From positions 90,793-154,792 of the forward strand of contig CAZSKU010000002.1 in NCBI GenBank assembly GCA_964607515.1: a DNA stretch of 64,000 nt. Reading direction: 5' to 3'. How positions within the stretch are numbered: the stretch's first letter is position 1; each line of letters begins with the position of its first letter. Of the stretch, positions 59,505 to 64,000 are shown piece by piece. The notes below the pieces were generated by a model. The model made no database searches and was not told where the DNA came from. It worked only from the letters and a program-made list of their open reading frames with translations. This DNA comes from UBA6080 sp964607515 (GTDB lineage Bacteria > Fermentibacterota > Fermentibacteria > Fermentibacterales > JCC-6). A program made the position numbers and the translations under genes.

Positions 59505-61177
59505 CCGTCCTGCTGCTGCTGGCACGACCGGACGCGGTGGTGCTGGAGAACTCCGTAACCATCGAACTGGATTCGGTATACACAGAAACAACACGCCTCG
59601 TCGTGGTGCCCCTGAACGGCAGAGGGGTCTCCAGATTCTCCGTTATGACCGTTCCCTTCAGGGCCGGGTGGGAGAGGATCGAGGTTCTCGAGGCCCGGAC
59701 CGGCCTATGGCGCAGCGGAAGAAGGGGAGCCGACGCCCGGGTGACCCAGCGGCCCCACATCGCCCTGGGGCCCCAGGGCAGGCTGGAATCCAGCATGAGG
59801 GAAGTGGTCCTGACCATGCCCGGGCTGGAGACCGGGGATACGGTGGTCGTGCACACGCGCCGGGTGGTGGAGAGGCTTCCCCTGGCCGACTGCTACAGCT
59901 ACCACTACAGCCCCCGGACCCGGGACAGCCTGTCGGCGGGGGAGTTCACGGTGATCAACCACACAGGGATCGAGCTCCTTCGGGAATGGTCCCCGGACAT
60001 GGGCCCGCCGGAGGTCTCGGGCATCACCACCTTCTGGAGGATCGGGCCCCTGGCACCCCTGGACGGCCATCCCCTGGCGGCCGAATCGAGGCCATACGCC
60101 TGCGTGGCCACCGCTTCTCCGGAACAGGTTTCCAGGGAACTCTTCACGGCCCTCGACCTGTTCGAACCCCCGCTTGGTGATCTCCCCGAAGGACTTTCGG
60201 GGGAGACGGACCCGGAGATTCTGCGAAGATGGGTCGCGGACCACGTAGAGTACACCGGAGCGGACATAGGCGACTGGCCCGGCTTCACCCCCAAGTCCCC
60301 CGGGCAGACCCTTTCGGAAAGGGCCGGAGTGTGCCGCGACTCGGCGGTGCTTCTGGCCTCCCTTATAAGGAGGGCCGGGGGCACGGCCTGGCTGGCGATG
60401 CTGAACACCTCCGGAGGCGAGGGAGGGCTGGTGGGAAGCCGGAGCTTCGACCACATGGTGGTGGCGCTGCCCCGGGGCGACGCTTTCTCCATCCTGGACC
60501 CCTCGGTGAGGGGGGTCAGGGGGCACAGCTACGGGTTGCGCGGGGCGGCCTTTCTACCCCTCACCCCCCGGGGAGCCGCCCTTCAGAGGGTGCCCCTGGA
60601 GGGGTGGAACGACAGCCTTCTCCTGGCCCTGGAGGGCTCCCTGGAAGGCGAAACCCTCCGGGGGACCCTCACTGTTTCAGCGTCGGGCGCTCCGGGAGAA
60701 CTGGTTCACACCCTTTTGGAACGGGTGCCGGGAGAACACCTCAACACCATGATGGCCCGATTCCTGGGAGCCCTCGAGGTGACCTCCGCGGAGCTTCAGG
60801 GCGACACCCTCCGGGTGGAGGGATCATGGAGCGCACCCTCGGAGGACGGGGCAGTGCTGCTCCCCGGGCTTCGGGACATCGCCCTGCCGGGCACCCGGGC
60901 GGCCTTCCTGCTTCTGCCGAGGATGCCCCGGCATCCAAGACTGGACTCGCCGGCGGTGGAGCGGCTCCTTCTCAGGGTGGTCCTGAAGGGAACCGCAGCA
61001 ATTGTTCCCGAGGAAGTGGTCGGCGCCCGTTACTCCTGCCGCTGGAGGGTCCTCGGCGACACCCTGGAAATGACCGAGAGCGCCGCTGTGGCTCCTATTC
61101 TGCCGGACCCGGAGATTATCCGGAAGACACTGCTCCTCCGTTCGGGCTCAGCCCAGAGAACGGTTCTGCTCCGGTGA
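59486..61177 (+). CDS. DUF3857/transglutaminase-like secreted protein
   Basis: A 563-residue exported protein with a short signal (PALTVLLLLARPDA). Residues 20-190 match the DUF3857-type beta domain; residues 200-345 are a transglutaminase-like core with a complete triad: Cys283 in AGVCRDSAVLLASLIRRAGG, His323 in SFDHMVVAL, Asp338 in ILDPSVRG. The C-terminal domain is beta-rich. Such proteins are common in Bacteroidetes envelopes; the substrate is unknown (protein crosslinking or proteolysis). GTG 59486. Followed by a shorter, degenerate relative (GTGA overlap). Confidence 0.82.
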   Translation: MPLPALTVLLLLARPDAVVLENSVTIELDSVYTETTRLVVVPLNGRGVSRFSVMTVPFRAGWERIEVLEARTGLWRSGRRGADARVTQRPHIALGPQGRLESSMREVVLTMPGLETGDTVVVHTRRVVERLPLADCYSYHYSPRTRDSLSAGEFTVINHTGIELLREWSPDMGPPEVSGITTFWRIGPLAPLDGHPLAAESRPYACVATASPEQVSRELFTALDLFEPPLGDLPEGLSGETDPEILRRWVADHVEYTGADIGDWPGFTPKSPGQTLSERAGVCRDSAVLLASLIRRAGGTAWLAMLNTSGGEGGLVGSRSFDHMVVALPRGDAFSILDPSVRGVRGHSYGLRGAAFLPLTPRGAALQRVPLEGWNDSLLLALEGSLEGETLRGTLTVSASGAPGELVHTLLERVPGEHLNTMMARFLGALEVTSAELQGDTLRVEGSWSAPSEDGAVLLPGLRDIALPGTRAAFLLLPRMPRHPRLDSPAVERLLLRVVLKGTAAIVPEEVVGARYSCRWRVLGDTLEMTESAAVAPILPDPEIIRKTLLLRSGSAQRTVLLR

Positions 61178-62565
61178 GCCCGATGCTCATCCTGCTGCTC
61201 TGTTCCTCCCTGTCCCGGGTGACGTCCCTGGAAATCAACCTTAGAAGGGAGCCGGGGCTGACCTCCGGGATATTCACCGTGACCGGTCTGCAGGGCGACG
61301 ACAGGAGATTCTCCAGGGTCAGCAGGGACTTCGATCCCTCATACATGTCGGTTGAGTTCCTGGGGGCTTCCCGGGAGGTTCCCGCCTGGGGGCTGGACAC
61401 CCTCTCTGGCGGAGGAGGCTGGCCGAGCAGCATCGTGGCCGCAATTCCGGGCCTTGAGCCGGGCATGGAGGTCCGCTGGTCCTTTGCCGCCGGGGAGTTC
61501 GGCAGGCTGGCGGAGGAGGGCTTCTGGTACCACTGGACCGGAGGGGCCGGCGGACCGGACACGGTTACGGTGAAGGTGGAGAGCCGGGAACCACGCCTCG
61601 TGCACACCGAAGGATTCATGGAAACCGAGCCCGGCGTTTTCGTTTCCCGGGGCGGCGGAGAGCGGGAGATATGGATTGCCACCCCGTCGGACTGGCCCGC
61701 CGTGGGCTCCATGGTGCTCAGGGACGCCCTGGAGGCTCTCGCTTCGGACTCCATCCCGCCGGACCTTCGGGAGGCCGTCATCCAGGCGGGCGCCCAGGGT
61801 ACGGGACGGTTCCTGGTCAGAGCCAGAACGCTGATATCCGACAACATCAGAACCGTGGAACCCGTCGGGGAGGCTGCCCTGGAGGTAAGATCCGTGCAGG
61901 AGATCCTGGACAGCCGCCGGGCCAACCCCCTGGAGGCGGCGGTGCTTTTCTGCGCCATGGCCAGGATGGCGGGACACGAGGCGGCGATAGCCGCCGCCCG
62001 GGAGGACAGGCCGCCGTTCCCTTATCCGGTTGGCTGGCGCCGCTTCCTGGTCCGGGTGGAGACCCCGGACGGCCCCCAGTGGTTCGAACCCTCGGCCCCC
62101 CTCACCCCGGCGGGCTATATCCGGGGGGACGACACCCTCTTCGTGCTTCTGGAGAACGCCACCCGTCTCACGGCTCTTGAACCCGGCGCGGAAGCGGACT
62201 ACTGCAGGGAGGAGTGGACCCTGGACCCGGATGCCGGTCGTTTCACCCTGTCCATGGACTGCCGCGGGGCCTTCGACACGGAACTCCGGGGAAGACTCGG
62301 AGGAATGCCCGAGGAGGACGCGGTGCTGGTTCTTTCTGAGTGGTTCCGGAAGTCGGGAGTCCATTTCTTTCCCACGTCCTGCTCCACCTCGGACTTCCAC
62401 GACCTTTCGACCCCCGCGACACTGGAGGCGTGGGGGATACTGGCGCCCTCATCCGAAACCTGGAGGGAGCGGACTCCCCGGCTCGAATGGTCCTGCCCGG
62501 GGACTCCCGAGGTGGTGGTGAACGGTGAACCCGCATCCGGAAGGGTTCTCGTGAAGGATGAATAG
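61174..62565 (+). CDS. Degenerate DUF3857/transglutaminase-like secreted protein
   Basis: A 463-residue protein with signal MLILLLCSSLSRVTS. Its plan follows the preceding protein: DUF3857-like beta domain, then a transglutaminase-like part NPLEAAVLFCAMARMAGHEA in place of the Cys helix, followed by RRFLVRVETPDGPQWFEPSA. The Cys is shifted and the usual His/Asp are replaced (R-V-E; W-F-E-P), so catalysis is doubtful. It may be a partner or inhibitor of its neighbour. The start GTG 61174 is in a GTGA overlap; an ATG at 61183 is possible. Confidence 0.7.
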   Translation: MSPMLILLLCSSLSRVTSLEINLRREPGLTSGIFTVTGLQGDDRRFSRVSRDFDPSYMSVEFLGASREVPAWGLDTLSGGGGWPSSIVAAIPGLEPGMEVRWSFAAGEFGRLAEEGFWYHWTGGAGGPDTVTVKVESREPRLVHTEGFMETEPGVFVSRGGGEREIWIATPSDWPAVGSMVLRDALEALASDSIPPDLREAVIQAGAQGTGRFLVRARTLISDNIRTVEPVGEAALEVRSVQEILDSRRANPLEAAVLFCAMARMAGHEAAIAAAREDRPPFPYPVGWRRFLVRVETPDGPQWFEPSAPLTPAGYIRGDDTLFVLLENATRLTALEPGAEADYCREEWTLDPDAGRFTLSMDCRGAFDTELRGRLGGMPEEDAVLVLSEWFRKSGVHFFPTSCSTSDFHDLSTPATLEAWGILAPSSETWRERTPRLEWSCPGTPEVVVNGEPASGRVLVKDE

Positions 62566-63958
62566 GCGGCTTCTGCCCCTTCTCGTGATCATCCTCGGAA
62601 TCGGGGTGCGCCTGGCTGTCTACCTTCACAACAGACCCCTTTTCTCACATCCCCAGGTGGACGAGATGGAATATCTGGAAACTCCAGGCATGCCCTTCGA
62701 ACGACCACCGGGAACGTACCTGCCCGCTTCGTTCCCCTGGCCGAGGATCCTCTTCGGAGCGATCTCCCTTGCGCCGGCGGTCCTCCTGCTCGCCGTTCCC
62801 CCGAGAAACCGGGCCACCGGGGCGTTGGCCCTCCTGGCGGCGGTGGAACCCACCCTGGCCCTGAGCGGCGTGCAGATCCTGCCCGAGGCGCCGGCCGCGG
62901 CCCTGGCCTCCCTCTCCGTGGTGACCGCGGCGAGGGGCAGGTACAGGTCAGCCGGTTATGCCGCCGGGCTGGCGGCCCTTTTCAGGGGCGAGATGCTGCT
63001 GCTCCTTCCCCTGTTCCTCATGATCCGCCGCAAGGGGCGGGTAATGGCGCTGTTCGCCGTGCTTCCGGTACTGCCCCTGGCCGCCGCCAACCTGGTTTCG
63101 GGAGGTCCTCCGTCGGTGGCTTCCAACGGCGGATTGAACCTGTGGATCGGTTCTGAATGGAATCTCCTCGGCACCCCGCCCGGGGTGGAGTTCGAGCAGC
63201 TGATGAACCTGTCCTCCGGGGGAGCCTTCACGGACAGGGCCCTTTCGGTCGTAGGCTCCGATCCCGGAGGATGGGTCTTCCGGGGGCTGTTGAAGGCTTC
63301 CGCCTTCTTCACCCTGCCCGGGCCGGGTCGGAACCTGGATCCCGGTGACGCCCTGGGGGGCTTGCTTCCGCTGCTTGCGGTCACGGGCATTTTCCTTGCC
63401 GGGGCGGCGGGATTCCGAAGGGACGTTCCCTCGGCTTTCATGGCCGCCGGGGTCATAAGCGCCTTCCTGTTCTTTCCGTCGGTTCGGTACCGGGCGGTCT
63501 TCCTGCCGGCCTTCGCCCTGGCCGCGGCCTCCACCCCCTGGAAACGGCTGATTCCCGGGGCCGCGGCGGTGGCCGCCCTCAGCCTGTTCCTGCCCTACCC
63601 GGGCCACGTGAGGCCCGGGCTCAACACCCTGCTGTCGGCGGAGAACCGGCTGCGGGAAAGCGATCCCCGGGGCTGCATGGTTCTTCTGGAACAGGCCCGG
63701 CGTGAGGGTTTCACCGGGGCCGACATCCACAACATAAGGGCCTCGGCCATGGCCGTGGCGGGAATGGACTTCCGGGAAGTGCTTCTGGAGTTCGGCCTCG
63801 CCCTGGAGGCCGCCCCCGAATCGCCCACGGTCTGGAGGAACATGGCGGCCTTCCTGTGGAACTACGGAAGGACTGGACCCGCCCGGGAGGCAGCCGCCGA
63901 GGCGGTGCGCCTGAACCCCTCGATTCGGGGGGAACTCTCTGGAATCCTTATGGAATAG
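62558..63958 (+). CDS. Polytopic membrane protein with C-terminal TPR-like tail
   Basis: A 466-residue protein. About nine helices span residues 5-350; an early loop, HPQVDEMEYLETPGMPFERP, has the acidic residues typical of GT39/GT-C enzymes, and a later loop reads GGLNLWIGSEWN. The last 100 residues are TPR-like (LLEQARREGFTGADIHNIRA, NYGRTGPAREAAAEAVRLNP). Possibly a dolichyl-phosphate-mannose-type glycosyltransferase. Start ATG 62558 overlaps the upstream stop by eight bases. The 42 bases after its stop show nothing recognisable. Confidence 0.7.
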   Translation: MNRRLLPLLVIILGIGVRLAVYLHNRPLFSHPQVDEMEYLETPGMPFERPPGTYLPASFPWPRILFGAISLAPAVLLLAVPPRNRATGALALLAAVEPTLALSGVQILPEAPAAALASLSVVTAARGRYRSAGYAAGLAALFRGEMLLLLPLFLMIRRKGRVMALFAVLPVLPLAAANLVSGGPPSVASNGGLNLWIGSEWNLLGTPPGVEFEQLMNLSSGGAFTDRALSVVGSDPGGWVFRGLLKASAFFTLPGPGRNLDPGDALGGLLPLLAVTGIFLAGAAGFRRDVPSAFMAAGVISAFLFFPSVRYRAVFLPAFALAAASTPWKRLIPGAAAVAALSLFLPYPGHVRPGLNTLLSAENRLRESDPRGCMVLLEQARREGFTGADIHNIRASAMAVAGMDFREVLLEFGLALEAAPESPTVWRNMAAFLWNYGRTGPAREAAAEAVRLNPSIRGELSGILME

Positions 63959-64000
63959 CCCCTCTTCGTAGGCGGTATCAGGTCCGACACGACACGGTCG

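Noticed and set aside
1..64000. CRISPR arrays, insertion sequences, prophage genes, rRNA operon
   Set aside because: No regularly spaced repeats, transposase motifs, phage structural genes or rRNA-like stretches were seen on reading the window.

Overview
This 64 kb window is an almost gap-free piece of chromosome from a G+C-rich, Gram-negative (diderm) bacterium. The outer membrane is inferred from lipid A genes (lpxB, a Kdo transferase, lpxK), heptose genes (gmhB, a WaaF-like heptosyltransferase), a PorV-type barrel and many lipoproteins. HPr kinase with HPr and enzyme I, MglA-type GTPases, PorV and an archaeal-type GatE together suggest a deep FCB-superphylum or candidate-phylum lineage such as Fermentibacteria. 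That placement is inference; no rRNA gene is present. No phage, insertion sequence, CRISPR array or integron was seen, and no gene-free stretch exceeds about 210 bases.

Layout. 1-5319: cell-surface polysaccharide or glycoprotein genes (two GT2 glycosyltransferases and three polytopic membrane proteins). 5243-8199: a two-component pair (membrane histidine kinase and NtrC-type regulator) overlapping that operon. 8150-9862 (minus): GatE. 9863-13617: hpf with a structured leader, then hprK, ptsH and ptsI, which look like a regulatory PTS. 13624-17174: a sugar nucleotidyltransferase, two GT4 enzymes and a Gx-transporter-like protein. 17163-19744: DUF4321, TatA, an MglA GTPase and a zinc-finger membrane protein. 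19788-28161: topA, xerC, a DUF2723 membrane protein, hslVU and a second MglA. 28145-31110: an STT3-like protein and dapF, followed by tRNA-Gly(CCC). 31256-38768: a phosphatidyltransferase, two GT9-type proteins, polA and a sulfatase-fold lipoprotein. 38743-41211: a TrmH methyltransferase, a short comEC and a secreted protein. 41274-42296: an M42 peptidase. 42299-43779 (minus): an epimerase and gmhB. 43869-50753: ddl, ltaE, a Gfo/Idh oxidoreductase, lpxB, an acyltransferase-Kdo transferase fusion and lpxK. 50750-54491: nadB, an NlpC/P60 lipoprotein, mntP and a beta-propeller lipoprotein. 54460-57792 (minus): a lipoprotein, dusB, lipA and a LipM-like octanoyltransferase. 57872-63958: a PorV-like barrel, surE, two transglutaminase-like secreted proteins and a polytopic membrane protein.

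Genes are packed into long operons. At least 21 junctions are exact 4-base stop/start overlaps (ATGA, GTGA or TTGA), so translational coupling appears to be the rule, and starts were chosen with this in mind. The most unusual items are the bacterial GatE, the LpxJ-like/KdtA fusion, the terminator-like hairpin inside the hpf leader, the MglA plus L7/L12-like zinc-finger membrane protein pair, a 9-bp hairpin that buries the Shine-Dalgarno of the epimerase gene, and a probable one-base indel at the end of comEC.
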